A DNA stretch of 64,000 nucleotides from Falsiroseomonas selenitidurans (GCF_012103215.1 NZ_JAAVNE010000006.1:1-64000), one strand, 5' to 3'; shown: positions 17,885-28,089, counted from the stretch's first letter. Notes: generated by a model not told the origin, from the sequence alone. Numbers and translations are program-made.

Positions 17885-19207
17885 ATGGCGCCGGAATTCG
17901 TCCTCGCCGCCACCGGCTTCGCCGCGCTGCTGGTGCTGATCGCGCTGCGCGCGCCCGTCGGGCTTGCCATGCTGCTGGTCGGCATGGGCGGCTATGTCCA
18001 CATCCTGGACTGGACGGCGCTGGGCAACTACCTGAAGACCACGCCCTACCACCTGTTCGCCAACTACACGCTGTCCGTCATCCCGCTGTTCATCCTGATG
18101 GGCGCGCTGGCGGAGCGCGGCGGCCTGGCGCGCGACCTCTTCGCGGCGGCGAATGCGCTGGTCGGGCGCAAGCCCGGCGGCATGGCGATGGGCGTCATCG
18201 GGGCCTGCGGCTGCTTCGGCGCGGTCTGCGGCAGTTCCGTCGCCACCACCGCCACCTTCGCCCGCGCGGCGCTGCCGGAACTGCGGCGCTACGGCTACGA
18301 CCCGGGCTTTTCCACCGGCACCATCGCGGTGGGCGGCACGCTAGGCATCCTGATCCCGCCCAGCGTCATCCTGGTGATCTATGCCATCAGCACGGAACAG
18401 AACATCGCCAAGCTGTTCATGGCGGCGCTGATCCCCGGGCTGCTCGCCATCCTGTTCTACCTGGCCGCCATCGCGCTGATCGTCCGCGCCCGCCCCGAAC
18501 TCGGCCCGCCGGGGGAGGCGCCGGCGCCGGGTGAGCGGCGGGAGGCCTTCCTCAACGTCATCCCCGTGCTGCTGATCGCGATGGTGGTGGTGGGCGGCAT
18601 CTATGGCGGCGTCTTCACGCCGACCGAAAGTGCCGCCATCGGCTGCATCGGCACGCTGGCCGTGGGCCTGCTGCGCGGCACCCTGCCGCCGCTGGCGCTG
18701 CGCGACTGCCTGTTCGCCACCGCCGAGACCACAGCGATGATCTTCGCCATCCTGCTGGGCGCCGAGGTCTTCAACGCCTTCCTCGCCCTGTCCCAGGCAC
18801 CGGACCTGCTGGCGCTGTGGATCACGGAGCAGGACTTCCCGCCCTATGGCGTGCTGGCCATCCTGCTGGTGTCCTACATCATCCTCGGCGCCGTGATGGA
18901 TGAGCTGGCGATGATGCTGCTGACCCTGCCGGTGTTCTTCCCCGTTGTCACCGCGCTGGATTTCGGCCTGACGACGGAGGAGACCGCCATCTGGTTCGGC
19001 ATCCTGGTGCTGGTGGTGGTGGGCATCGGGCTGACCGCGCCGCCCATCGGGCTGAACGTCTTCGTCGTCTCCGGCCTGGCGCGCGATGTGCCGATCTCCC
19101 GCATCTACCGCGGCGTGCTGCCCTTCCTGGGGATGGACCTGCTGCGGCTGGGCCTGCTGGTCGCCTTCCCGGCGCTCAGCCTGTGGCTGGTGCAGGCGCT
19201 GAGTTGA
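17885..19207 (+). CDS. TRAP transporter large membrane subunit DctM (system 1)
   Basis: 440 aa, ATG directly after the DctQ stop. About twelve membrane segments. Family blocks include IPLFILMGALAERGG, the CGCFGAVCGSSVATTATFA loop, GGTLGILIPPSVILVIY and GVFTPTESAAIGCIG. It is the sodium-coupled translocation subunit. The gap to pcaF is 79 bp without a clear terminator, so read-through into the pca genes is possible. Confidence 0.93.
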   Translation: MAPEFVLAATGFAALLVLIALRAPVGLAMLLVGMGGYVHILDWTALGNYLKTTPYHLFANYTLSVIPLFILMGALAERGGLARDLFAAANALVGRKPGGMAMGVIGACGCFGAVCGSSVATTATFARAALPELRRYGYDPGFSTGTIAVGGTLGILIPPSVILVIYAISTEQNIAKLFMAALIPGLLAILFYLAAIALIVRARPELGPPGEAPAPGERREAFLNVIPVLLIAMVVVGGIYGGVFTPTESAAIGCIGTLAVGLLRGTLPPLALRDCLFATAETTAMIFAILLGAEVFNAFLALSQAPDLLALWITEQDFPPYGVLAILLVSYIILGAVMDELAMMLLTLPVFFPVVTALDFGLTTEETAIWFGILVLVVVGIGLTAPPIGLNVFVVSGLARDVPISRIYRGVLPFLGMDLLRLGLLVAFPALSLWLVQALS

Positions 19208-19286
19208 CGCGCGCCGGCTTCGGCGGCACGAGAAGGCCAAACCGCGCCGCCAGGGCGGCGGGCCAATCCACCGGGGACCCAGCATC

Positions 19287-20495
<1,209 letters not shown>

Positions 20496-20515
20496 GCGCG
20501 CGACGGCGGCGGGTT

Positions 20516-20530
20516 CCGGGCCTGGCCCGG
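20516..20530. terminator. Palindrome after pcaF
   Basis: Near-perfect palindrome CCGGGCC T GGCCCGG, flanked by further pairing GCGGC/GCCGC, starting 21 bp after pcaF. The remaining pcaF-pcaDC gap (20531-20655) shows no clear promoter. It could act as a partial terminator or processing site between pcaF and pcaDC. Confidence 0.35.
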
Positions 20531-20655
20531 GGCCGCGCTTCCGTCGCCCCGCGCTTCCGCTGCATGGAATGCCGATGCGCCCGGAGCCCGGCCTGCGGCT
20601 TCACGGGCGGCGGCATCAAGTGATAGAGAGCAGGCGGGTCTGGTGGGGAGCCGGG

Positions 20656-21795
20656 ATGTTTTTGCACCTGGGCGACGTCGTTTTCCATGCCAAGGTGGAA
20701 GGGCCTGCCGCGGCCCCGCCGGTGCTGTTGCTGCATTCCATCGGCACGTCCCTGCATGTCTTCGACCCGCAGGTGGACATGCTGGCGCGCACGCATCGCG
20801 TCATCCGGATGGACATGCGCGGCCATGGCCTCTCGGGCGTCACGGATGGCGACTACTCCATGGATCTGCACGCGGCGGATGCGCTGGCGCTGCTGGATGC
20901 GCTGGGCGTGCGCCAGGCGCATGTGCTCGGCATGTCGATCGGCGGGCGCATCGCCATGGCGCTGGCGGTGATGGCGCCGGAGCGCGTGCTGTCGCTGATG
21001 CTGATGGACACGGCGCTGGAATTCCCGCCGCCCGAGGCCTGGCAGGAACGCATCGACGCGGTGTTGGAGATCGGCACCCAGGCACTGGTGGAGGTGGTGA
21101 TGCCGCGCTGGGTGGTGGACCCCTCGCTGGCTTCCTCCCAGGGCCTTCGGCAGATGCTGCTGCGCACGGATCGCCGCGGCTATGCCGGTTCCGCCGCCGC
21201 GCTGCGCGATGCGCGCGCCAGCCAGGTGGAAGGGCGCATCACCTGCCCGACCACGGTGATGGTCGGCGACCGCGACATCGCCACCCCACCGGAGCTGGCC
21301 CGCGCCGTGCAGGCCGCCATCCCCGGCAGCCGCTATCTCGAGATCGCCGAGGCCGGCCACCTGCCGACGCTGGAATGCCCGACGGCGAGCAACGACGCCA
21401 TCCGCGCGCATTTCGACGGCCTTGCCCCCGCCGCCGGGCATGAGGCCGGCATGGCCGTTCGCCGCGCCGTGCTGGGCGAGGCGCATGTCGCCCGCGCCGG
21501 CGCCGCCGTCACCCCGATGGACGCGGCCTTCCAGGACTGGATCACGGCGAATATCTGGGGCGGCATCTGGACCCGCCCGGGCCTGACGCGCCACACCCGC
21601 AGCCTGCTCTGCATCGCGATGATGGCGGCGCTCGCCCGGCATGAGGAGTTGGAGCTGCATCTGCGCGCCACCCGCAACACCGGCGTGACGCCGGAGGAAG
21701 TGGGCGAGGTGCTGCTGCAGGTCGGCGCCTATGCCGGCGTGCCCACCGCCAATGCCGCGCTGAAGCTTGCCAAGGCCGTCCTCGAGGAAGACTGA
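20656..21795 (+). CDS. pcaL: Fused 3-oxoadipate enol-lactonase / 4-carboxymuconolactone decarboxylase
   Basis: 379 aa from ATG 20656 behind GGGGAG. Residues 1-260 are an alpha/beta hydrolase (PcaD) with nucleophile Ser94 in GMSIGG, Asp207 in VGDRDIATPP and His235 in AEAGHLPTLE. Residues about 262-379 are a carboxymuconolactone decarboxylase domain (RRAVLGEAHVARA, FQDWITANIWGGIWTRPGL, TRSLLCIAMMAAL). The fusion is the pcaL arrangement known from actinobacteria and some alphaproteobacteria and carries out two consecutive steps to beta-ketoadipate. It is followed 4 bp later by pcaH. Confidence 0.92.
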   Translation: MFLHLGDVVFHAKVEGPAAAPPVLLLHSIGTSLHVFDPQVDMLARTHRVIRMDMRGHGLSGVTDGDYSMDLHAADALALLDALGVRQAHVLGMSIGGRIAMALAVMAPERVLSLMLMDTALEFPPPEAWQERIDAVLEIGTQALVEVVMPRWVVDPSLASSQGLRQMLLRTDRRGYAGSAAALRDARASQVEGRITCPTTVMVGDRDIATPPELARAVQAAIPGSRYLEIAEAGHLPTLECPTASNDAIRAHFDGLAPAAGHEAGMAVRRAVLGEAHVARAGAAVTPMDAAFQDWITANIWGGIWTRPGLTRHTRSLLCIAMMAALARHEELELHLRATRNTGVTPEEVGEVLLQVGAYAGVPTANAALKLAKAVLEED

Positions 21796-21799
21796 TCCG

Positions 21800-22504
21800 A
21801 TGCCCGATCCCCTTCCCTACCGCCGTCCGGACCCGGCCACCCAGCCGCCCTACGACGCGCCGGCCTATGGCAGCACCCACAAGCGCCACCCGCAGCAGGC
21901 GCTGCTGCGCATCCCCACCACGCTGACGGAAGCCAGCGCACCGCGCTTCGACCCGGCGCATTACGCGCCGCAGGCGGACATGTCCCAGGTCGCCGGCCGC
22001 GCCGCGATGGGGGAACGCATCATCGTCGCCGGCCGCGTGACGGACGAGGATGGCCGGCCGCTGCGCGGCGCGATGGTGGAGGTGTGGCAGGCCAATGCCT
22101 CCGGCCGCTACCACCACCCGCGGGACCAGCACGACGCGCCGCTGGACCCGAATTTCGAGGGCCGCGCCCGCATCTTCACCGATGTCGAAGGCCGCTACAG
22201 CTTCGTCAGCATCAAGCCCGGCGCCTATCCCTGGCGCAACCACGCCAATGCCTGGCGGCCCATCCACATCCATTTCGGCCTGCACGGCACCGGCTTCGCG
22301 CAGCGCATGATCACCCAGATGTACTTCCCGGGCGACCCGCTGCTGCCGCTGGATCCGATCTTCAACACCACGGCGGACGAGGCGGCGCGCAACCGGCTGG
22401 TCTCGACCTTCGATCTCGACATCACGAAGCCCGAATGGGCGCTGGGCTACCGCTTCGACATCGTGCTGCGCGGCCAGATGGCCACCCCCTTCGAGAACGC
22501 CTGA
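21800..22504 (+). CDS. pcaH: Protocatechuate 3,4-dioxygenase beta subunit
   Basis: 234 aa from ATG 21800. The non-haem Fe(III) ligands are all present with the Pseudomonas spacing: Tyr104 in GRYHHPRD, Tyr143 in GAYPWRNHAN, His156 and His158 in RPIHIHF. The N-terminal YGSTHKRHPQQALLRIP is a beta-subunit signature. It cleaves the ring of protocatechuate between the hydroxyl carbons. It starts 4 bp after the pcaDC fusion and ends 1 bp before pcaG, so the subunits are made together. Confidence 0.95.
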   Translation: MPDPLPYRRPDPATQPPYDAPAYGSTHKRHPQQALLRIPTTLTEASAPRFDPAHYAPQADMSQVAGRAAMGERIIVAGRVTDEDGRPLRGAMVEVWQANASGRYHHPRDQHDAPLDPNFEGRARIFTDVEGRYSFVSIKPGAYPWRNHANAWRPIHIHFGLHGTGFAQRMITQMYFPGDPLLPLDPIFNTTADEAARNRLVSTFDLDITKPEWALGYRFDIVLRGQMATPFENA

Positions 22505-22505
22505 C

Positions 22506-23045
22506 ATGACCCCCGCCACCGCAAGCCAGACTGCCGGTCCCTACTGGCACATGATCGATTTCCCCGAATGGGCGGACCTGCTCCGCCCCGGCGGGCCGAA
22601 TGAGGGCGTGGAGGGGGAGCGCATCACCCTGGCCGGCCGCATCACCGATGGCGACGGCGCCGCGGTGGCCGATGGGCTGGTGGAAATCTGGCAGGCCGGG
22701 CCGGATGGCGCCTATGAGGCCGGCTTCCACGGCTTCGGCCGCTGCGCGACGGATGCCGAGGGCGGCTTCCGCTTCACCACGCTGAAGCCCGGCGCCACGC
22801 CCGGCCCGGGCAACAGCACCCAGGCGCCGCATATCCTGGTGACGGTCTTCGCTCGCGGCCTGATGAAGCATGTGGTCACCCGCGCCTATTTCGCCGGCGA
22901 GGCGCTGAACGCGGCCGATCCGGTGCTGAACCTGGTGGACCCGGCGCGGCGCGGCACGCTGGTGGCGCAGCCGGAGGGCGCCGGGGTCTGGCGGCTGGAT
23001 ATTCGCCTGCAGGGCGAAGGCGAGACGGTGTTCCTCGACGCGTGA
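22506..23045 (+). CDS. pcaG: Protocatechuate 3,4-dioxygenase alpha subunit
   Basis: 179 aa. It has the shared intradiol beta-sandwich (TASQTAGPYWHM at the start, DGLVEIWQAGPDGAY, FTTLKPGATP) but lacks the iron ligands held by PcaH, as expected. The APHILVTVFARGLMKHVVTRAYF segment is typical. It is the last gene of the pca cluster. No pcaB and no pcaQ/pcaR regulator are nearby. Confidence 0.93.
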   Translation: MTPATASQTAGPYWHMIDFPEWADLLRPGGPNEGVEGERITLAGRITDGDGAAVADGLVEIWQAGPDGAYEAGFHGFGRCATDAEGGFRFTTLKPGATPGPGNSTQAPHILVTVFARGLMKHVVTRAYFAGEALNAADPVLNLVDPARRGTLVAQPEGAGVWRLDIRLQGEGETVFLDA

Positions 23046-23074
23046 GCCCCGGCCCGGCGGGCACCCAGGCTAGG

Positions 23075-23210
23075 GCATTTTCAAGCCTTGCGGCTTCGCA
23101 AGGCGAGTCGGAAAATGCGTCAAAACAATAAGCTGGAGCCATTTCACCGTCTTCGCTTGCGGTGAAACGGCTCAAGGAGCCTACTGCGTTCGCTTGAACG
23201 CAGCGTGCTC
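23075..23210. repeat. Multi-hairpin intergenic repeat, copy 1
   Basis: Between pcaG and the receiver gene. Outer stem GCATTTTC/GAAAATGC (23075-23082, 23111-23118) encloses hairpin GCCTTGC-ggcttc-GCAAGGC. After a conserved linker (GTCAAAACAATAAGCTGG) comes hairpin TTTCACCG/CGGTGAAA (23142-23149, 23160-23167), then CTGCGTTC-gctt-GAACGCAG (23184-23203) and GTGCTC. The remainder to 23273 is AT-richer without a gene. Related copies lie at 27955 and 61427. Confidence 0.8.
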
Positions 23211-23273
23211 TGGAAGTCTTTGATTCTAGAACAAGAGGTGCGTTCAGATGATTCGATCCGACCGCCTATTTTT

Positions 23274-23660
23274 CTAGCGCAACAGGCTGCCGATGGTCTC
23301 CGCCGCGCGCGCCACGGTGAAGGGCTTGGCGAGGAAGGGCGCGCCGGGCAGGCCGCGCCCCGGCTCCGCCGCCCGCAGCCGGCCGGAGGCATAGACCACC
23401 GGCAGGAAGGGCCGCAGTTGCCGCGCCGCATGGGACAGGTCGAAGCCATCCGCGCCCGGCAGGTTGATGTCCGTCATCAGCACGTCGATCTCCGGCCGCC
23501 GCGCCAGAAGGTGCAGCGCCACCTCGGCGTCCTCCGCCTCCAGCACGGTGTAGCCGGCATCGGTCAGGCCCTCGACCAGGGTCATCCGAACCAGCGGGTC
23601 ATCCTCGACCAGCAGCAGCGTCTGCGGGGCCGCCTGCATGCGCACATCCTCCACGCCCAT
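23274..23660 (-). CDS. Single-domain response regulator (receiver only)
   Basis: 128 aa (121 if ATG 23639 is used). A complete receiver domain with no output domain: acidic pair in LLVEDDPLVR, phosphoacceptor Asp in VLMTDINLPGADGFDL, and the conserved Lys in FLAKPF. Such proteins relay phosphate or act by binding partners, as CheY and DivK do. No histidine kinase is adjacent. The stop sits in the AT-rich tail of repeat copy 1. The 201-bp gap to the divergent gene at 23862 holds both promoters. Confidence 0.9.
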   Translation of the reverse strand: MGVEDVRMQAAPQTLLLVEDDPLVRMTLVEGLTDAGYTVLEAEDAEVALHLLARRPEIDVLMTDINLPGADGFDLSHAARQLRPFLPVVYASGRLRAAEPGRGLPGAPFLAKPFTVARAAETIGSLLR

Positions 23661-23861
23661 CAGGGTAACCCCTTAGCGGGGCGGAGAGGTGACCCACCGG
23701 GCGGCACGTCTGCGTGAAGCCGCGCGAAACCGGCTGCTGTGCCCGGCCTGCATCACCAGCCGCGGGAACTCTGCGCGCGCCAAACGTTTCCCCGGGCAAA
23801 TCACGCGGCAGCGCAGCATGCGCCCCTTGTCACTGCGGCCGGGCAGGCCATACAGGGCAGC

Positions 23862-24839
23862 ATGCCTCCCAAAGACATCGCCATCGTGGGCGCCGGCCTC
23901 GCCGGGCTGGCCTGCGCCAAGACCCTCGCCGCCTATGACGTGCGGCTGCGCCTGTTCGACAAGGGCCGCAGCCCCGGCGGCCGCATGGCGACGCGCCGGG
24001 TGGAGGCGGAAGGCCAGGTGCTGAACTTCGACCATGGCGCGCAATACCTGACCGCCCATGGCGCCGCCTTCGCCGCGGCGCTGGATGCGGCGCATGCGCA
24101 GGAATGGCCGGATGCCGGGCGGCGCGTCGGCGTGCCGCGCATGTCCTCCGTGCCGCGGGCGCTGGCGGAAGGGATGGATATCGACCTGCAGCGGCAGGTG
24201 ACGCAGATCACCGGCGGCCCCGGCGCCTGGTACCTGCACCACCTGGACGCCCGCCTGATCCGCCCCGGCCGCCCCTTCCCCACCCAGGCGCCGGAGCGCG
24301 AAGGCCCCTTCGATGCCGTGGTGCTGGCCATGCCGGCGCCGCAGGCCGGCGCGCTGCTGGCCGGCCCCGCGCCGCATCTGGCCGCGGTGCTGGAGGTGGT
24401 GCGGTTCGAACCCTGCTGGGCGCTGATGCTGGCCTTCCCGCAAAGGCTGGACCTGCCGGACGCCATCCGCCTCGAGTCCGGCCCCATCGGCTGGGCGGCG
24501 CGCGACAGTTCCAAGCCCGGCCGCGATGCGAACCAGGAGCTCTGGGTGGTGCAGGGTGGCCCGGCCTGGTCGCGCGAACATCTGGAGCTGGAGGCCGAGC
24601 AGGCCGGCACCCTGCTGCTGGAGGCCTTCGCCCGGCACGCCGGCGGCAGCCTGCCCGCGCCCTTCTACAAGGCCGCGCATCGCTGGCGCCATGCGCTGGT
24701 GGAGGTGCCGCTCGGCGCGCCCTGCCTGTGGGATGCCTCGCTTGGCCTGGGTGCCACGGGGGATTGGTGCATCGGCGCGCGGGCCGAAGCGGCGGTGGAC
24801 AGCGCCGCCGCCCTCGTCGCCGCGATACGGAGCTCATGA
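23862..24839 (+). CDS. FAD-dependent oxidoreductase, renalase-like
   Basis: 325 aa from ATG 23862; an upstream in-frame start at 23739 lies in the intergenic region. FAD-binding GxGxxG motif in IAIVGAGLAGLACAKTLA, second dinucleotide motif SPGGRMATRR, then FDHGAQYLTAH, all typical of the renalase group of flavin amine oxidases. The C-terminal FAD contact region is DWCIGARAEAAVDSA. It probably oxidises a reduced nicotinamide-type or amine substrate in the cytosol. It overlaps the next gene by four bases (ATGA). Confidence 0.85.
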   Translation: MPPKDIAIVGAGLAGLACAKTLAAYDVRLRLFDKGRSPGGRMATRRVEAEGQVLNFDHGAQYLTAHGAAFAAALDAAHAQEWPDAGRRVGVPRMSSVPRALAEGMDIDLQRQVTQITGGPGAWYLHHLDARLIRPGRPFPTQAPEREGPFDAVVLAMPAPQAGALLAGPAPHLAAVLEVVRFEPCWALMLAFPQRLDLPDAIRLESGPIGWAARDSSKPGRDANQELWVVQGGPAWSREHLELEAEQAGTLLLEAFARHAGGSLPAPFYKAAHRWRHALVEVPLGAPCLWDASLGLGATGDWCIGARAEAAVDSAAALVAAIRSS

Positions 24840-25399
24840 CCGGGCTGGCGGACAGCCTGGCGGAGGCCTTCCGCCTGCTCGCCCGCGGCGTCGCCGATCG
24901 TCGCCACCCCTTCCACACGCCGACGCTGGCGACGATCGCCGCCGATGGCGCGCCCAGCGCCCGCACCGTGGTCCTGCGCGGCTTCGCGGCGGAGGACCGC
25001 CTGCTGCGGATCCACAGCGATGTCCGCGCCGCCAAGGTGGCGGAGCTGACGGCGGACCCTCGCGCTTCGCTGCACTTCTACGACCAGGGCGCGGCGGTGC
25101 AGCTGCGGCTGTCGGGCAGCGTCACGCTGCACCGGGGGGATGCGGTGGCCGAGGCCGCCTGGCAGCAAAGCCGGCCGCTCAGCCGGCTGTGCTACGCCAT
25201 CGACCCCGCCCCCGGCAGCGCCTGCCCGGCGCCACCGCCGATGCCGGAGGATGTTGAGGCCGGGCGCCCGCATTTCTGCGTGCTGCGCTTCCGCCTGGCC
25301 ACGCTGGAGTGGCTGCACCTGGCGCGGCAGGGCCATCGCCGCGCGCGCTTCGCCTGGGGCGAGGGACAGGCTATGGAGGCGACATGGCTGGTGCCCTGA
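24836..25399 (+). CDS. Pyridoxamine 5'-phosphate oxidase-family FMN protein
   Basis: 187 aa, ATG overlapping the preceding stop. The split-barrel FMN fold is seen in HTPTLATIAADGAPSARTVVLRGF and in VRAAKVAELTADPRASLHFYD, with a C-terminal LEWLHLARQGHRRARF segment as in PNPOx-like proteins. It is shorter than true PdxH and lacks part of the C-terminal PLP-binding region, so a PdxH role is uncertain; a general flavin reductase or oxidase is equally possible. Confidence 0.78.
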   Translation: MTGLADSLAEAFRLLARGVADRRHPFHTPTLATIAADGAPSARTVVLRGFAAEDRLLRIHSDVRAAKVAELTADPRASLHFYDQGAAVQLRLSGSVTLHRGDAVAEAAWQQSRPLSRLCYAIDPAPGSACPAPPPMPEDVEAGRPHFCVLRFRLATLEWLHLARQGHRRARFAWGEGQAMEATWLVP

Positions 25400-25433
25400 C
25401 CGCCCGCCATCGCCCGCCACCAGCGAGCCTGCC

Positions 25434-25754
25434 ATGATCGCCGCCGAAGCCATTGCCGCCGAGATCCTGCGGCAGACCACCGAACGCGGCCCCGGGCGCA
25501 GCATCTGCCCCAGCGAGGTCGCGCGCGCCCTGGCGCCGGAGGAAGACGCCTGGCGCCGGCTGATGGGGCCGGTCCGCGCCGCCGCCATCCGCCTGGCCCG
25601 CAGCGGCCAGGTGGAGGTGCTGCGCAAGGGCAGGCCGGTATCGCCGGACGCCGAGATCCGCGGCGTGATCCGCCTGCGCATCGCTGCCGGCCCCGGCGAC
25701 TTGCCGCCGGATCAGTCGCCCCCCGATGGGGCGCAGGGAGAGACCGAGGCATGA
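25434..25754 (+). CDS. DUF3253 small protein
   Basis: 106 aa from ATG 25434. The winged-helix-like sequence ICPSEVARALAPEEDAWRRLMGPVRAAAIRLARSG (residues about 24-60) followed by VEVLRKGRPVSPDAEIRGVIRLR is characteristic of DUF3253. Function is unknown. An acidic Pro-rich tail follows. It ends in a four-base overlap with the next gene. Confidence 0.82.
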   Translation: MIAAEAIAAEILRQTTERGPGRSICPSEVARALAPEEDAWRRLMGPVRAAAIRLARSGQVEVLRKGRPVSPDAEIRGVIRLRIAAGPGDLPPDQSPPDGAQGETEA

Positions 25755-26197
25755 GCACGCTGGATCTGCTGCGCGGCCGCGGCCCTGCCGGCCTGCCACC
25801 ACCCGTGCCGGTGGATTTTGAACATCTGGTCCTGCCGCCCTCGCCCAACGCCCATCTGGCCGCGCCGCCCGGCGTGACCAATGAACGGCACGAGACGATC
25901 CCGCTGCTGCCGATCTCGCCCGAAGCCGCCTGGGCGGCGCTGCGCATGGCGGGGGAGGGCGTGCCGCGCTGCTGGAAACTGGCGGAATGGCCGGACCGGC
26001 GGCAGGTGCAGTGGGTGGTGCGCACCCGCTTCGCCAATTTCCCGGACATCCTGGCCGGGCAGGTGGTGCCGCTGCCCGGCGGGTCCGGCTTCTTCCTGTT
26101 CTCCCGCAGCCTGATCGGATGGTCCGATTTCGGCGTGAACCGCCGCCGCGTCGCCGCGTGGCGCGCCAGGCTGGACGAGGCGCTGCGCGCGGGCTGA
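25751..26197 (+). CDS. DUF1499 domain protein
   Basis: 148 aa, start in ATGA overlap. The DUF1499 pattern is clear in WVVRTRFANFPDILAGQVV and FFLFSRSLIGWSDFGVNRRRV. No signal peptide is evident. Function is unknown; the co-directional overlaps from 23862 to here suggest one transcript of small metabolic or accessory genes. Confidence 0.8.
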   Translation: MSTLDLLRGRGPAGLPPPVPVDFEHLVLPPSPNAHLAAPPGVTNERHETIPLLPISPEAAWAALRMAGEGVPRCWKLAEWPDRRQVQWVVRTRFANFPDILAGQVVPLPGGSGFFLFSRSLIGWSDFGVNRRRVAAWRARLDEALRAG

Positions 26198-26228
26198 ACC
26201 TCGTACTCCCTCCCCGGATTCGCACCCA

Positions 26229-27953
26229 ATGCGCCGCATCGGCAGCTTCCTCCGCGACGCCTGGTCGCTGACCCGTCCCTATTGGCGCAGCGCCGAGCGC
26301 GGCCGGGCGCTGGCGCTGCTGGCCGCCGTGGTCATCCTGAACCTGTCGCTGGTCGGCATGACGGTGGTGCTCACCTACTGGCAGCGCGCCTTCTACAATG
26401 CGCTGGAGGAAAAGGACGCGGCCACCTTCTGGTCGCTGATCTTCCTGGGCGGGGAAGCCGCGGGCACCTGGTTTCCCGGCTTCGCCGTGGTGGCGGCGGC
26501 CTATATCCTGATCGCGGTCTACCAGCTGTATCTGCGCCAGGCGCTGCAGATCCGCTGGCGCCGCTGGCTGACCCGCGAATACCTCGACAACTGGCTGGCC
26601 GACCGCGCCTATTACCGCATCGCCCTGACCGACCCGGCGACGGACAACCCCGACCAGCGCATCGCCGACGATCTGCGGCTGTTCGTGGACGATGTGCTGA
26701 CGCTCGGGCTCGGCCTGATGAACAGCGTGGTGACGCTGTTCTCCTTCGTGCTGGTGCTGTGGTCGCTCTCCGGCCCGCTCGAGGTCTTCGGCATCTCCAT
26801 CCCCGGCTACATGGTCTGGGTGGCGCTGGTCTATTCCGTGGTCGGCACCTGGCTGGCGCATCTGATCGGCCGACCGCTGATCCGGCTGAACTTCCTGCAG
26901 CAGCGGGTGGAGGCGGATTTCCGCTACGCCCTGGTGCGGGTGCGCGACAATGTGGAGGGCATCGCCCTGCATGGCGGGGAGGCTGATGAGAAGCGCGGGC
27001 TGCTTTCCCGCTTCCAGGCGCTGACCGAGAACTGGTGGGGCATCATGACCGCCACCAAGCGGCTGACCTTCTTCACCGCCGGCTACAGCCAGGTGGCCAG
27101 CATCTTCCCCATCGTCGTGGCCGCGCCGGCCTATTTCGCCGGCGCCATCCCGCTCGGCGGGCTGATCCAGACCAGCAGCGCCTTCGGCCAGGTGCAGGGG
27201 GCGATGTCCTGGTTCGTGGACTACTACGCGCGGCTGACGGAGCTGTTCGCGACGGTGGAACGGCTGACCGGCTTCCACCGCGCCATCGCCATCGCGCGCG
27301 CCACCAGCGCCGGCCCGCGCCCGGTGCCGGGCGAGGATCCGGCGGTGACGCTGGAAGGCGCCACGCTCAGCCTGCCGGATGGCCGGGTGCTGCTGCGCGA
27401 CGCGGCGCTGCGGCTGGAGAAGGGCGAGGCGGTGCTGGTCTCCGGCGCTTCCGGCAGCGGCAAATCCACGCTGTTCCGCGCCCTGGCGGGGATCTGGCCC
27501 TTCGGCCAGGGCGCGGTGCATGTGCCGCAGGGCGCGCGGGCGCTGTTCCTGCCGCAGCGGCCCTACATCCCGCTCGGCACGCTGCGCCGCGCCGTCTGCT
27601 ACCCGATGGACGCCGCGCTGGTGCCGGATGCCGATGTGCGTGCGGCGCTCGAGGATGTCGGGCTGGGCCATCTGATCCCCCGGCTGGAGGAGGAGGATGC
27701 CTGGGACCGGCGGCTGTCGGGCGGGGAGCAGCAGCGCCTGGCCTTCGCCCGCGTGCTGCTGGCGAAGCCCGACTATCTGTTCCTGGACGAGGCGACGGCC
27801 AGCCTGGACCCGGCGGCGGAAGCGGCGCTGTACCGGCTGGTGGCGGAAAGGCTGCCGGGCGCGGGCGTGCTTTCCATCGCCCATCGCCCGGCGGTCGCGG
27901 CCTTCCACGGCCGCGCGCTGCGCGTGGCGGAGGGGCGGCTGCAGGAAGTTTGA
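26229..27953 (+). CDS. SbmA/BacA-like ABC transporter with fused ATPase
   Basis: 574 aa. An ABC_membrane_2 (SbmA/BacA-like) domain with about six helices occupies residues 1-350: AFYNALEEKDAATFW, RWRRWLTREYLDNWLADRAYY and NPDQRIADDLRLFVDD are family landmarks. A nucleotide-binding domain follows: Walker A SGASGSGKSTLFRAL, signature LSGGEQQRLAFARVL, Walker B YLFLDEATASLD. E. coli YddA and Mycobacterium Rv1819c share this layout; Rv1819c imports hydrophilic compounds such as cobalamin and bleomycin. Substrate here is unknown. Repeat copy 2 begins directly after the stop. Confidence 0.88.
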   Translation: MRRIGSFLRDAWSLTRPYWRSAERGRALALLAAVVILNLSLVGMTVVLTYWQRAFYNALEEKDAATFWSLIFLGGEAAGTWFPGFAVVAAAYILIAVYQLYLRQALQIRWRRWLTREYLDNWLADRAYYRIALTDPATDNPDQRIADDLRLFVDDVLTLGLGLMNSVVTLFSFVLVLWSLSGPLEVFGISIPGYMVWVALVYSVVGTWLAHLIGRPLIRLNFLQQRVEADFRYALVRVRDNVEGIALHGGEADEKRGLLSRFQALTENWWGIMTATKRLTFFTAGYSQVASIFPIVVAAPAYFAGAIPLGGLIQTSSAFGQVQGAMSWFVDYYARLTELFATVERLTGFHRAIAIARATSAGPRPVPGEDPAVTLEGATLSLPDGRVLLRDAALRLEKGEAVLVSGASGSGKSTLFRALAGIWPFGQGAVHVPQGARALFLPQRPYIPLGTLRRAVCYPMDAALVPDADVRAALEDVGLGHLIPRLEEEDAWDRRLSGGEQQRLAFARVLLAKPDYLFLDEATASLDPAAEAALYRLVAERLPGAGVLSIAHRPAVAAFHGRALRVAEGRLQEV

Positions 27954-27954
27954 A

Positions 27955-28089
27955 GTTTTTCCACGTCAGGCGGAATCGCCTGACGGCCCGGAATATGTGT
28001 CGAAACAAGAAGCTGGCACCCTGTCCGCGCATCTCGCTGCGCGGATCGGGCTCCGCGCGGCGGCAGGTCCCGGCGGGACAAGCCCGCGC
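27955..28089. repeat. Multi-hairpin intergenic repeat, copy 2 (divergent stems)
   Basis: Starts 2 bp after the ABC gene. It keeps the order of copy 1 with different stem sequences: hairpin CGTCAGGCG-gaat-CGCCTGACG (27964-27985), linker GTCGAAACAAGAAGCTGG, hairpin TCCGCGC-atctcgct-GCGCGGA (28024-28045), then GCGCGG/CCGCGC (28055-28060, 28084-28089) enclosing GTCCC-ggc-GGGAC. The loop of the middle hairpin keeps the CTCGCT seen in the other copies. The remaining 55 bp before the next gene is AT-richer leader. Confidence 0.7.

Noticed and set aside
25371..27908. 845-codon minus-strand frame opposite the DUF1499 and ABC genes
   Set aside because: His/Gln/Arg-rich translation without domains; the plus strand carries Walker and family motifs.
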